NCBI GenBank assembly: GCA_013397935.1
Contig: VZRN01003459.1
Span: 1,064,299-1,128,298 of the forward strand
Length of the DNA stretch: 64,000 nucleotides
Direction of reading: 5' to 3'
Source of the DNA: Dasyornis broadbenti
Taxonomy: Eukaryota > Chordata > Aves > Passeriformes > Dasyornithidae
The position numbers and the translations under genes are program-made. Numbering within the stretch: the first letter of the stretch is position 1; the number at the start of each line of letters is the position of its first letter. Shown one piece after another: positions 1-13,327 of the stretch. The notes under the pieces are model-generated. The model saw nothing but the letters and a program-made list of their open reading frames with translations, did not search any database and had not been told where the DNA came from.

Positions 1-3000
1 TTTTAAATATTGACAGGGAATACTGCCATGGAAAGTATAGTGCTTAATACTGTGTTTTTATGACAGGCTTTACTAACTTTGCATTCGGTGTTTGTATACT
101 CCATCTTAGATCACAGAATTGATAGTTTTCTTAGTCGCAAAATCGCCTTCGAGTCTAGCCTCTGATTTCCCTATCCCAGGGAGCACTAAAGCAAACACTT
201 TAAAAGAACAATGGTCTGTTGCATAGACAGGGCTTTAGGACAGCTCCTTTAAGTCCTTTTAATAGATTAGCAGTAGGGATATAACACGATATAAATGTAA
301 TGAACAGACTTGGATCTTCAAGGGACTAAAGCCCTCTAACATCTGTTGATCATGGAGTGTGGGAAGAGATGCTCTGGAGAGGAAGACACACGCATGGGTC
401 AAGAAAGGATGCAAAAGGATGAAGTGGTTGAAATGCACTACATCTACGCACAAGTGAAGGAAAAGGAAAGCAATTAATGGGGCAAGGTCTCCACAAAATG
501 GCAAGCAGAAACACTGCTGGTACATGCTGGCTGTTGATACGCATTCTGCTAGCCCTGACCAGCTGCATACACTGGCAGGGCGCAGGTGGATGTTTTTTCT
601 CCATGCAATGTGTTCTGCCACTAGATCAATGGCATGCCCCTCTCCATTGTTCCATTTGTTTTCATTTGGGTTTTTTTCTAGAGCTGGTATGAATGCTTTT
701 GAGTACTCCACCTCACTCATTTTGTTCGGTCTGTTTGGCACCATAATCTTCTATGAGCTGAGAGACTAGAATGATTGAATTTTGCCTATTTGTTTTTATA
801 GCTCATTTCTATCTCTCCATAATTTTTTTAAGATGTCTGATAGATAAAGCATGCTTTTAAGGTTGCCTGGCCTGACTTCTAAAAATATTAGGAAAGGATT
901 ACAGGACCCTAAAGTCTCTATAACTTAGACCATGCTAAAAATTGTACTTATATTTATGAGGGCTTAAATTTTTGAAATGCTGTTTCTTAGTACTCTTTTG
1001 CATTACTGCTTCAAAACAGACAATTCAATGGCTGTATTACTAAGAAGATCTGTTTCCTCAGGTTTTTTTAAATAGCAATTGACAAGGAAACATTAAAACA
1101 GCAGTATTACAGAGATGAGAGAAAAGAAGAATGAGCAGCTTTCAGGGTTTTATTATGTTTTTATTATGTAATTTCAGAAAAGATCACATATACACCTACT
1201 TCCTCAACACCTTTACATTTTATGTGCATTTATGTGCATCTTTTTCAAGTTAATTGTGCAAAATAGACCTTACTGTACACCTTTTCTTCTCAGATTCTGA
1301 TAATAGCAGGAACCTCTGGTACTTTGGAAAAAAATAAATAGCATATGTGGAAATATGAAGATTTGTGAAGGTCTGAAATGTTTTAATTAGATTTTTTTGC
1401 TGAATGAAGAATCTTGTTAGCATGCATGAATCCTAAATTTTCATGTTCACTAAATCAGAGATAAAGGTTTAACAAACAAATCCTATCTGTCAGATATATT
1501 CTATCATAAATTTTCTAGTTCCTTCCAGTTTTGTTTTTTGAATCAAGATGATTTACGTATTTTTTTCTGTTTATATCTAAGTTTCTTTAAAATAATATCA
1601 GATATAATTGACACCTAGTTATCCTTAAAAGTTCTGTAATGGCAGTTGTCCCAGAGTAAGGCAAGCGTGACACGACAATCCTTCTGAAAGAGTAAATTCA
1701 AAAACATGGTAATAAAAATAAATTCATTTTGAAATAGTTTGCCTGTAGTAAAATGACAACATTTAATGTTAGTATGACTTTACCGGACAAATGACAACAG
1801 ATCACATGACTAGTACTTTTTAAAAGCGTCAATGTCAGGCGCTGACTGTAAATTCTCTCCCAATCAGTCAGGTAGATAGGCATGCAAAGAAAATTTGACT
1901 TACATAATGTCTTTGTCATAAGGTGAATTTGTTTCAAAGTAGGAAAATTGATCTCACTGATAATTAAATTGTTTAAAACAACTTTTAAGAATAATCAATT
2001 AAATAGAGAAAATAGGGAAATCTCATTTCTTGGAGATATTTACACCAGATGAACCATTTTGATTGCAGGGCAAGCTGGTGCAGCACTCCATCTCAGCTTC
2101 CTTTTTCCTTGTTATTACATGCCAAAATGCAAACTAATTCCCTATTGTGCACAGATTTCATCCCCTAGCTACCTGCAGCTGTTGATTGTGACTGTAAGAA
2201 TCTGAGGCTGCTAGCTGCAGTAATTTGTTATGTGGCCATGGTGAGCAGTGGCTGCTCAGGCTCCCATCCCACTCAGAGCGCCCCAGAGATAAGACAGCTG
2301 CCAAATAACCTCCTGTGTACTTTGGACAGAAAGAAATCTCAGTCTGAAAGTGTTTCTCCATACCTGGTTTTTGTTTGCCTTGTCACTACGGCAACAGGGA
2401 GTTGTATTTTTATGGTTCTATTTTATATAATTTCTTTTTCTGCTGATGACCTTGAACTTGCAAATTTTTGGTTGCAATCTGGCATAATGGACACAATTCC
2501 CTGTTTCACTGAAAATAATTTAGTATTTTCCTGACACAAAAACATTTTGTGTGTGTAAAAGGAAAAGGGGGGGAAAAAAAAGAAAGCCCAGTGTTGGAAA
2601 GAAATGGAGAAAGAAGAAATGTGCTTGGATTTGGATTTGCATCTCAGGTCTGCTGTCTTTATCTCAGACACAACATTCTTAAAGACATCTCTTGCCAGGA
2701 ATGAAAAAGTAATCAGTTTTTAAAATATTTTTAGGCAGAGCGAATAGCTAATCTTCAACCTATCCCTTTTCCAAGGTTAGTGGACTGTGTTTCCAGAAAT
2801 TACATTTTATTTTTAACAAGTTTAGAAGTTCCTTACTGGTCAATATAATGTGTGCCATTACACTGGGGGTTGTGGTGGTATTACCCTCTCTGCTTTATAA
2901 AAACTCTATTATTGCAGATCTGTGGATATGAAAGCCCTGTTTTGCTAGAGGCCCTGCTCCGTGTGAAAGCCTGGATGATGAAAAACAATTCTCTTCATTA

Positions 3001-6000
3001 CTGTAGTGAGAATATTTATTTACATATAAAACATAAACATGCAACTGAAATACACTGTCAGAAAAAACGAGCATTTAAGTGCCAGGCTACAGACTGTAGA
3101 ATCAAAGCAAAAGGAGTATTGGGTAGATAAACTAAACTAAATTAACAACTTCAAAGCTTTCTGTAGGCTGCAGTCAAAAGCTTTGTGTGTGAAATAAACA
3201 CTCGAAATCAATACAAATATCATGCTGCAAGGATGAAAGCACCATGGGAGCATTTCATTTCTTCTGGCCTTCCCTGACAATGCTCTGCTGTGTGGGTGAA
3301 GAGCTATGAAGGAAAAGAGCATGTGCTCCAGTTGGAAGTGAGTGGGCTGCACAAAGGGCAAGGCTGTTTCAGTCTGGTGTTTCAGTTGCTCTATTGTACA
3401 AAGGACAATACTGTTTTGCACAGGGAAACATGGTGACAATCTCAAAAATTGCCACCACATCAGTCTGAATCAGGTTCTCTTCTAATATGTGCACACTGAT
3501 TTCTGTAAATGACAACAGCGGCCCCTTGTTTTCTTCCTTTTTAGAGGCATGCAAACTATATGGTAGTGAGGAGGATATAGTGAGGATACTTAGCATCAGT
3601 TTTTAGTGTACCAACACAGTAGCACTGAAATACATCCACACTTTCATATGAAAACTATACAAATAAACAAGGCATTGTTAGTAGCCCCTAGTTATGGAAG
3701 GTTTGGCTTTTATATTATAAGCAATTTCACTCCTGTTAGACAGAGAGTGCATGTCACAGATTAGCTAATTTATTCTATAATTTAATTCCTGTAACATTGC
3801 CAAGCCAATAAAAACATATTGCTGGTCTTGCACGTTAAAAGAAGTTATTCAAGTGACCAGTCTCCAATGCTGATGCAGTGTTGCTGTAGGAAGTTAGGCT
3901 AATCTTGGGTGATTTAATTCAACACATCTGTAATTTAAGTTTTTTATTTACAAGACAACTACAGTGTTACTGCCAATGGTTAAATACGGAGCTATTGTTA
4001 GTTCTGTATTTCATGCTTCATTTTAGCGGCTGTTTCAGAAATAGACAACTAGACTACGTCTGACTACTGTGTTTGATGTCATAATTTACAGTAATTTTTA
4101 CATGTTTTTATGGAACTTAGACATAATATTTTCAAGGTCTTTGTGGCTTCATGAGCTGCTCCTTAAAAAAAAAAAAAAAAATCAGTGTTTTTGAAGTAGT
4201 TAACAAGAGGTCTACAGAGTGGGCTCTGGAGTACAGTTGTCCTTTCCTATAAGCCTCTGGACACATAAGGAGGGGCAGCACAATTTCTGCTGAGCATTTT
4301 GTTCAGAGTATTGACACACTGTAAACACCACACCATAACACCTTGAGAACATGTCCTCATCCTGCACAGAAGAGTGCAAATGCAGCTCCACAATTTGGAG
4401 GGGGTTAATGCCATGTGTGCAAGACACGCACTCTGCAAAGGAACAATGTAGGAATGCTGTGGTGAAGCAGACTGAACCCACAGTGGCTACTGCACTTCAG
4501 ACTAAAGACATTTCTCCAGGGAAAGTTTGTTTCAGAGTTTAGTTTACACTTGTGAACATTCACAGTCTGTATGAAAATGGGTAAGGATCTTCCTATGAAT
4601 GGGGTTAATTTTAATGTGAAATGAAGGCAGAATTATTAGCATGTGGTCTCTTCTCTCTTTATAAATGCTAATGTTGATTTATTGGGAGAAAGAGAATGAC
4701 ATGAGAGCCTCTTGTCCCTTGTTTTTGCCACCGATTTCCCCTGAGTGAAACCTGGTATTTAGTAAAAATTCAATGTATTTTCCAGATTGTTTAGGCTGTG
4801 TGGTGAAGCAAAAGGTTTTCATTTTCTTCAAATATTTTTTCTTTATAAACTTTATCTCCCTTGTGAGGGCAGCAGGGATCACTTTTAAAATATAATAGAA
4901 ATGAAGTTTGAAAATAATGATCTTTCACAGCCATGTGGCATAACCTTTGAATGAAGAGGTGTGTTTGAGAAGAACTGGGGCTGGTATTCTGCACAGGCTG
5001 CAGAAGGAGTAGAAAATTTTGACAGGCCCACAGGCATGGTTGAGCTCTCCCTGAAAAATAAAAATGTTATATAATATAAAATTCTATCTATTTTCTGCCA
5101 CTGTCAGCTGGATTCAGGAGCTATACTCAGGATGAATGGATGGATTATCCTGTTACAACTGTGAGCAGACTCTCTGTATCCTGTTTCCTGCATGATGAAG
5201 TGCAGAATGGGGGTTTATGAAGTATCCTCAGCTTTTTGGCATAATGAAAGAGGAACTTTGGGACTTCGATCTTAATTTTCAAATTTCCATCTTATTTCTT
5301 TGGGCTGACAGCCAGTGTAGTGACAGCATTTCTACAATATGTATTTACACTGTGAAGTATTAAGTTACACCCTCTCTGTCCCTCTTTAATTTCTCACAAT
5401 CTCTGAGCAAGGTACAAACTGTTCCATAACAACTCTTAAACACTGGTCTTTGGCAAAGAAGGAAATACACAGCACCTCTCTTCAATGACTGAAAAAACAT
5501 TGAGTCAAAGTGAATCATTCATTCCCCGCCGAGTACAAGGCAAGATAAACACCTGTACACTGCACATACCCAAACCAGCTTGATAGAAAGTTCCCTTCTT
5601 CTGTGCTTCCCTAGAGCAGGACTGTTACCAGCAACACAGCAGCAACAGACTGTGGTAAAACACGCTTCCCAGCCTTCGTTTCACATCCAAGTCATGACAA
5701 AAGACAGAAAACACAGGAATCTTCTCTGCTTCAGTTGCTGTAAGTGGAATAATCTTATTTCCCTGTCAGTGGTTAGACCACCTATTTAGTCTTCCAGGAT
5801 GCTGCAGAGACTTCTGAAGGTAGCTGTCTCCCTACTGATGGTATGGGAACCTAACAGATGAGGAAGGTTTTCAGTAAAGATGAAAAAATTATTTTAAAGT
5901 TTTGGCTATGATGTCTGTGTGATTGGTGGATGCCAGCACCCATTACTGGCAGCCAACGTGAGGTTAAGAAGGGTCTTGAATTCAGCGCAGGGTCTAAAAA

Positions 6001-6681
6001 ATGGTTCTCTTCTGAGGAGCCTCTGTCACCAGCCCATGAGTGAGGATTTTTTATTTTCTGTTCCTCCAGACATAAGAACATGACTGACATGAGTAAAGAA
6101 GGTATTTTGTTTGCAATAGATATAGTCTTTTCCTCTGCCATCAGCATCATGTTACTATACCATTGCTTTGGAGGAATATTTCCCTTTGGGGTAGGAATTG
6201 ACCAGCCATCAGAATTACTGCAAGAGAGATTGGAAAGCTGCAACTGCTGTCTGAGAAATTGCACAGAGTTTATGCTTTGTCTGCAGTATAGTTTTACATA
6301 GCCAAAATAAGTTTGCCCAAGAAGAGCTTTACCCTGTCAGTAGCCACAAAACCATTAGAAACACTACTTTAAACTGCATTTAAAGCTGGTTTGTGTGTTT
6401 ATAACCTACACAGGAATCTTCAGTGGCCATTAAAATGTATATTTTGATCCTGCCAATAACACACCCATATTCTTCCAAGAACACATAACACATACATATT
6501 CTTCCAAGATAGCTAGTTAATGTGCTCCTGGAGAAGGAAGCGGAAAGGCTGAGGGGAAAAAAGAGGGACATGGGGATACATGTAGCTACAAGTTGCTGAG
6601 GATTGGGAAGGGTCTTTGATAATTTCGTGTGTCATGGGATGGGAAGGGTTTAGGAGCTCTCCTGGGACAGGGAAAAGGAGG
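1..6681. other. Non-coding, no gene supported
   Basis: AT-rich sequence. The longest open frames are 161 codons on minus (259-744) and 137 codons on minus (5851-6264). Neither translation is recognised, neither has splice or promoter support, and both overlap open frames in other phases. A short tandem duplication TTTATGTGCAT lies near 1220 and CATATTCTTCCAAGA is duplicated at about 6466-6510. Confidence 0.6.
4165..4181. repeat. Poly-A tract
   Basis: Run of 17 A without a recognisable retrosequence upstream. Confidence 0.85.
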
Positions 6682-7070
6682 TGTGGTGGGTTGACCCTGT
6701 CTAGATGCCAGGTGCTCATCAAAGTCTCTCTATCAGATGATAGAGAGATAAGATATAAAAAAAATGTTTATGGGTCAAGACAAGGACAGGGAGACATCAC
6801 TCCCACTTTCTATCATAGGCAAAACAGACTAGATTGGGGAAAATTAGTTGAATTTATTACTAATCAAATCAGAGCAGGATAACGATAAACTAAAACTCAT
6901 TCTTGAAACTCCTTTTCCCCCTCCTCTCCCTTCTTCTCACGTTTTACTGCTGAATTCTCCAATTCCTTCTCCCAAGTGGAGCAGGAGGATAGGGAATGGG
7001 GGCTCTGCTCAGTTTGTCACAGGTCTCCAATGTTCCTTTGACCTCAGTGCAAGGCCACTCCTGCTGACAG
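6682..7070 (-). repeat. Avian LTR-like repeat, diverged
   Basis: The segment starts TGTGGTGGGTTGACCCTGTC and continues with ATGGGTCAAGACAAGGACAG, GGCAAAACAGACTAGATTGG and GAATTTATTACTAATCAAAT, blocks I associate with a common avian LTR family in reverse orientation. TTTATT at about 6853 gives AATAAA on the minus strand. The sequence loses similarity after about 7050 and the right end is not defined; the element may extend to about 7400. Confidence 0.5.
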
Positions 7071-8979
7071 TATTTGTCTAAACAAGACAGGATTGTCAGA
7101 AGTTTTCTGGCAGAAATTTTTGTGTCAGGATTGTCAGAAAAAGGAATCAAGCTGAGGCAGGATCACCAAGCTGCAGTAGACCTGCACCACCCTATAGTCT
7201 TGCTGCTCCTGCCAGTGGTGGAGAGATGGAGATTTCTGTCACTGGAAAAGCCCTCTGTCTTCCAACCTTCTGCCAGTTTCCAAGACAGACAGTGAGGCTG
7301 AGCTAGAGAGGGTAAGATCAACTCCGGGCAGCTGGGGTTTAAAAAATAGTGGCTTTCTCTCTCTGTCTCAGTGCCTGTTTCTGTTCCATGACAGTCAAAA
7401 GCAGGGCCAATGCCGGCTCACTTGTCTCACCAATCTTTTACCAAGTTAATTATCCAGGTTTTAAAAAAATTTGCAGCCATGCCTGAGCAGCCTTTGAGTT
7501 TTTTCTTGGTCTAGATGACTACTATGCCACAGCCAGGATGTAGGGGGATGTTTGGCTTCAGATACAGTCCTGTGGCTGACCAAGAAAGGGCAGTATGCAA
7601 TGTGCTCAGGGGCACCTGCTCTGCTGGACAGTGAATCCCAAAGAAGCTGCTAGGATTTGTGTTTGATCTGAAATGCTGGATCAGTATTTGGTGTATGTAG
7701 CCTTCCATTGCAAGAGGAAGAAATTCTGCAAGGATTCAGGTGTGTTCACAAGGCTCAAGTATGAGCACTCAGCTCTACTACATAGCATGAAGGTGTCCAA
7801 ATCTTAATGCAGCCACAACTATAACACATTCCTCACATCTCTTCAGCAGCTTCTGGTATTGGTTCACTTGGAAGAGTCTCACTGAAAGAGCAGTGCTGTT
7901 GAGTTCATAAGAATTTTAATGAAAATGAAGGCTTATGTTTGGCCTCAGTACACTTTTCAGTCATCTGGTAGTAAATTAGATTTAAATCATGCCATCTGAT
8001 GCACTGTTTAAAAGTCTGAGTTGCCTTCAAGAGATTACTTTCAGCTACCCCTGAACACTCACCTGAGTTTGCAGTTGTCATAAAGTGTCCCAGAGTTGTG
8101 GCCTGAGCTATGATTTGCAGATGATCCATTTGCAAGGACTTACGATTTTGGTCACACTTTTTAAAATCCTGTACCTGTGTCTGGCAACACAGATCCTAGT
8201 ACAGCAAAGTTGGAACTGTTAGTGCTTAGATTCCTCCCTACAATGGTGGTGAAGACCAGAAGAGCTACAGCATGCTTTTCAGAAGTGGATGGTTCTACTA
8301 CTCTTGCTCTATAGAAACTATGTCCTGCTACTCCTGATTCCAAATTAATCCTTTGAGCACATCTCCTCCAGTTAAAGTAAAAGTAAGAGAGTTTCACTCC
8401 ACTATGATCTAAACAGCAAATTGGTCATGGATTTTACCTTATATGACCTGACTTTGGTAAATTTTGACTGTACGACTTCCCTTCATTAGTAAATAGCTAC
8501 CTAGTGTTTTTTAGAGCTCAAATCCCAGAGAGCATATTTACTTAATAATAGATGATCTATGCAGCAACATATGGGTAGGTCATTAAAAGGAGTTCACATT
8601 ATCTAATTCAAACTAGTTTAATGTTTGACTTTCCACGTAGTGAATTAAGGCTTGGCTCACAACTCTGCTTCTATGCTCCCTGGGAGCTTCAGTTCAAAAC
8701 CAGGCTAAAACTTTAACTGACCTGAGATTAACCATTTTCAGCAAATTCTGCCTCTCAGCCTACAAATGACTGTCCCTTACCAGGTAACCTTGAACCTTGG
8801 GTGGCTGCCTGAGGAGGACATGGGGGTCTGTTTCCTTTCTGTGGGTTCTGCAGAGCATCCTGTCTGCTTGACCACGGACCAGCCTGCTGACTGCAGAGAC
8901 AGGGAGGGAGAGAGGAAACTGAGGACACGGCTTTTGAGTGCCCTGAGGAGCATGAAGGGTTGATACACACTATATCTAG
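7071..8979. other. Non-coding, no gene supported
   Basis: Possibly the remainder of the LTR-like repeat up to about 7400; otherwise unique sequence with only short random frames. Confidence 0.55.
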
Positions 8980-9310
8980 CTTTTCTAACTTGAGAAAAGA
9001 AAGTTTAGGGGAGCCTTTATCACCATGTTCCCATATTTAAAGGATGGCTACAAAGAAGACAGAGATTCTGTTTTTACAAGGAGTCATGCTGAAATGATGA
9101 GGAGCAATGCGTACAAGCTACTTCTGGAGTGTTTCCAATTAGACACAAAAGAAAATTTTTTCACAGTGAGGACAATCAATCATTGGAATTATCTCCCTAG
9201 GGAAATGGTGGATTCCTCAACATTGAACATTTTTAAGATTCATCCAGACAAAGTGCTGGGCCATCTTGTCTGGACCATGCTTTTGCCAAGATAGGTTGGA
9301 CAGTCTTTGA
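8980..9310 (+). mobile_element. CR1 LINE 3'-end fragment
   Basis: An open stretch on the plus strand reads EKRKFRGAFITMFPYLKDGYKE, then FQLDTKENFFTVRTINHWNYLP and STLNIFKIHPDKVLGHL. This is the characteristic C-terminal end of CR1 ORF2 (the region with LDTKKNFF, the WNxLP motif and the VFKxxVD motif). An 89-codon frame is still open at 9025-9294, but there is no enzyme domain in it. The diverged tail (TTGGACAGTCTTTGATA) ends near 9310. Confidence 0.87.
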
Positions 9311-12296
9311 TATTTACTGCAGGCTGTTGTCAATCCCAGTTATAGGTGATTGCCTAGTGATGAGATTTATCAACAAACAAGCAGTTAAGGAAAAGACTAA
9401 CAATTTTCTGGAAATGTTATCCTGTTCTGGTAACTTAAAATTCCAGTAAATTATTTTCCTACCTATAAACAGAATTACAAAAGAATAGCATGTGCAGTTT
9501 CTACACATAACATAGTTTCTAAATACCCTAAATAGAAGTACTTCTCATAATGTTTTCTTGATGCAGGTGGTGATGGACAGTTCCTTTCATCTACAGGGCA
9601 CCATATTTCTATAAGGGGATTCCTAGGCTATGATTGATATACTGTCATTCTTTAGTATATAGTCTAAATACAGCATGCAGTTAGATAAATCAGAATAGAA
9701 GAGCTCAGAATACAGTATACAGATGTCAAGCTGATGAGATTCTGGGATGTCCTGGCCTAGGGCTGTCAGAGGTCTATATTCTCTGCTGTCTTAATACAGG
9801 CTAATGCACTCCAATGAACTGCTCCTGTGCGGCTGGTTTCTACTTTACCTTTTGAGTCATGCTGAAACAATACTGTAAAAACACCGTCTTCAGAATTATT
9901 CTTCTAGGTTACTCTTGCAATTCTAAACCAAACCTGTGTTTCAGAGATGCAATTTCTAAACAATGATTTTTTATTTTTTCTTTGTAATGTGTTCTGGGTG
10001 GATAAACAAGAGCCTTCCTCATAGATAAAACTTGTTTCCAGCACATTAGGTGATAGCATCATAATATGCTATTCTATGAAAATACATTTTAAAAACACAC
10101 TAAGGATTCATGCTTGAACTGGTTCAGTAGATATGAGACTCCTGAAAAGCTGTTCTCCTACAGTTTGTGAACAAGTTGGTACAGCTTTACTCAAAATGCC
10201 TTGCAACTTGCTCATTATTGTGCCTCAGTTCCTCAGAGCAGGAGCTTCTGGCAGGTTGAACAGCACCGGTAGTGGAGACCCGCTTACAGAGCAGTCACAG
10301 CTCACCTAAACAGTTCCAGGTTATCTATGTGTGTATGAACTCTCACAGGTTTAGGCAGAAACCCCTTGCCAACTGACTCAGCCAATTTTGAAACTTTCTG
10401 TTCCCCTTTCAAAGAACTTGTGAGATGCTCTCTGCTTCATGTAGGAAATAAGAAATTCCAGGCTTACTTCTAGGATTGGGCATAGCTCAGACAAGCCTAG
10501 AGTCCACAACAAAACTCCAAAGGGCAGATGTATGAGAGTTTTGCTCTAAGGAGCCAAATTTGGAAGCCCAGGGGCTTTGAGTTAGACAAGGGAAGTGCTG
10601 TGCATGTATCCTGGAGCTATTTAATTTGAATACATATGTATTTCAAAACTGAAAAAACCATGACTCATTGGGGCACTATTTAGCTTGAACTGACTTCAAA
10701 TAACTTGCGTATGTTTTTAACAAACTTCTTCCATATCTAGAATGCTAAGATGTCAGAAGACTTAATAAACAACAAAGCCAGATGTTTCTCTGGGCTTGTG
10801 GTGTGGGGGATAATTAGACTCAGAGATCAAACAAAGAGACAGATTATAAAGTTTAGACTTTTCATATATTGCCTTAAAACAGTGGGTGTCTTCACTAATG
10901 GCCCTATGTCTTTTTCATTCTGCTCACAGCAGAATGAATTTTTTTGAAGTTCATCAAACTAATATTATAATTTAGGTAGTTAAGGTGGTATGCATATTCC
11001 TTTAGTTAGCACATGATAAAAGATGACTGCCATATACTGGAGGTAATCCGACAAATAAGACATTAAATATACAAGTAGTTGCACTTGTTTCAGTGGGATT
11101 AGTTATGTGCCTAAAGAAAGAAGCTGATATGAATATATTACTAGCCTATGACTACTGTTAGAACAAACTTGAGACTCCTGGAAATGCAGAATGAGTATTT
11201 TAAGGCTGACAGTTCTAATTTTGAGTGTTTAAGACGAAGTGGAACCTTTTTAACCTAACTGGGATGGGAGAAATGGTATGAGCAAAGAGAGAGCTATGTT
11301 TACTAGTGTTTTTTGGTGAGGTTTTTTTTTGTTTCATTTTGGTGGTTTTTTGGTTTTTTGGGGGGAGTTTGGTTTTCTTTTTTTTTTTTTTTTTTTTTTG
11401 TTTGTTGNTTTTTTTTTGGTTGGTTGGTTCGTTGTTGTTGTTGTTTATTTTTGTATTTCCAATTTCTCCATTCATTTCTACATGCGAACATCTTATGGTT
11501 CAGTTACTCTGATGAGACTGGAAAAGTTTGCACTGAATTACAAAGTGACTAGTGCAACAAACTGAAAGTGTATGGGTTTTTCAGATTTCTTCCAAATCCT
11601 TTCATCATCCTACTGTATGTAATACTCTAATTCTTTCTCTCCCTAAGCACATGAGATAAATGAAATTGTACTAGTCAGCCTACAATTCAATGAAGAAAGC
11701 AGTATTTTTCAAGATTTTTTTACTACATGTGTCTAGTCTTTGAAAAAAGGAATGAAAAAGGAATATTGTGTGGACCACTGCTGGGTGAGGAACAAAACGG
11801 AGAAAAAAAGGGGAAGAAATATTTTGGCATTTCAAGTCTTTCTGCTCTATTATTCAATAATTCCTCTAGTGAATCAGACTAATGCTGAATTTAGACTTCT
11901 ACCACTAATCTTGCATGCAATCTTATCATGACAATGTTGTGATAATGGAAATTTTCTGAAGAGAGGTGTCTAATTTCTTTAAATCTGTCACTTAAAAACA
12001 AGTCACAATCTTATTTCCACTTACTCTTCTTTTAAAGATATTAGAAAATGAGTTTTAAATGAGTTTTTACAGTAAATGTTTCTGAGAAACTCACAAGAAT
12101 GCAAATGAAACTAACCAGAGATCTCAGGCATCATGCTTTTAGTTATGAAAGACAGATGTCCTCAGTTGTAAAAGTACTCATATGGAGCAACAGATTTATT
12201 CCTGTTGCTTGAACTTAATAACAAGGCTCTGTTTAAAATTTTTCTTCTTTGTGTGTTTGAATAAAATACCAAAATTCAAAACTGATAACTTGCATG
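9311..12296. other. Non-coding, no gene supported
   Basis: Unique AT-rich sequence apart from the T/G-rich tract at 11.3 kb. Nothing gene-like was seen. Confidence 0.6.
11308..11460. repeat. T/G-rich low-complexity tract with one undetermined base
   Basis: Long T runs are mixed with GGTT and GTTGTT units. An N at 11408 lies inside the tract, so its length is probably not reliable. Open frames here are composition artefacts. Confidence 0.85.
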
Positions 12297-13327
12297 ACAG
12301 AGTGACTCACTGAGTGAATGAAGGAAAGGTTGTGGATGTTGTCTATGTAGCCTTCAGTAAAGCATCTCCCACAGCATCCTCCTGGAGAAACTGACTTCTC
12401 CTGCTCTGGATGGGTTCATTCCTTGCTGAGTGAAAAACTGGCTGGATGGCAGGGCCCAAAGGTGATGGAGAATCTAGTTACATCCAGCTGTCAGCCAGCT
12501 GTCACTAGTGGTGCTCCCAGGGCTCACTACTGGGGCCAGTTCGGTTTAATATCCTTATTGATGACCTGGATGAGGGGATCGAGTGCACCCTCCTTAAGCT
12601 CACAGACACCAAGCAGGGCAGGAATGTTGATCTGCTGGAGGCCAAGAAGGTTCTGCAGAGGGATCTGACAGGCTGGATTGATGGGCTGAGGACAATGATA
12701 TGAGCTTAAACAAGACCAAGAGCAAGATCCTTCACTTGGTTCAGAACAACCCCAAGCAGCATCACAGCTGGAAGGCAGATAAACTGGAAAGTTGTCCATT
12801 GGAAAAGGATGTGGGGGTGCTGGTCAGCAGTGGCTGAACATGAGCCAGAGTGTGCCCAGGTGGCCAAGATGGCCAATGGCATCCCAGCCTGGATCAGCAA
12901 TCGTGTGGCCAGTAGGACCAGGCCAGGGATTTTCCCCCAGTACTGGTGAGGCCATATCTCAAATCCTGTGTTCAGTTTTGGACCCCTCAGTATAAGAATG
13001 ACATTTCTCTCTACAAGTACCTGAAAGGAGGTTGTAAACGTGGGCATCAGTCTCTTCTGCCATATTTCCAGTGAAAGGACAATAGAAAACAGCCTCCAGT
13101 GGTGCCAAATGTTAAGGTTAGATAGTAAATTTTTTTTTATTTTTACTGAAAGAGTAGTTAGGAGTTGGAATAAGTTGCCCAAGGACGTGGTGAGTCACCC
13201 TGTGTCAAAGTATTCAAGAAGCATAGACCTTGGGAATATGGTTTAAGAGTGATTATGGTGCTAGGCTGACAGCTGGACCAGAAGATTTGAAGGTATCTTC
13301 AAACCTTGATGATTCTGTGATTCTGTC
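12297..13327 (+). mobile_element. CR1 LINE fragment, about 1 kb, internally deleted
   Basis: The plus-strand sequence begins in the RT domain (VVDVVYVAFSKA), passes the expected PVTSGAP and INDLDEGIE-like blocks, the NPKQHHSWKADK-like linker and NMSQSVPRWPRWPMA, and ends with KVFKK-like coding sequence and the CR1 3' tail GATGATTCTGTGATTCTGTC at 13308-13327. A block between about 13000 and 13040 is missing compared with full elements. Frames are broken repeatedly. Open frames on the minus strand here are antisense shadows. Confidence 0.9.

Noticed and set aside
5851..6264. A 137-codon open frame on the minus strand as a gene
   Set aside because: No recognised domain, start context or splice signals, and a second frame is open on the other strand (6080-6301).
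11215..11565. Several overlapping frames rich in F, W, K and N
   Set aside because: They are translations of a T/G low-complexity tract containing an N.
12706..13182. A 158-codon open frame on the minus strand
   Set aside because: It is antisense to a CR1 element whose sense-strand coding blocks are recognisable.
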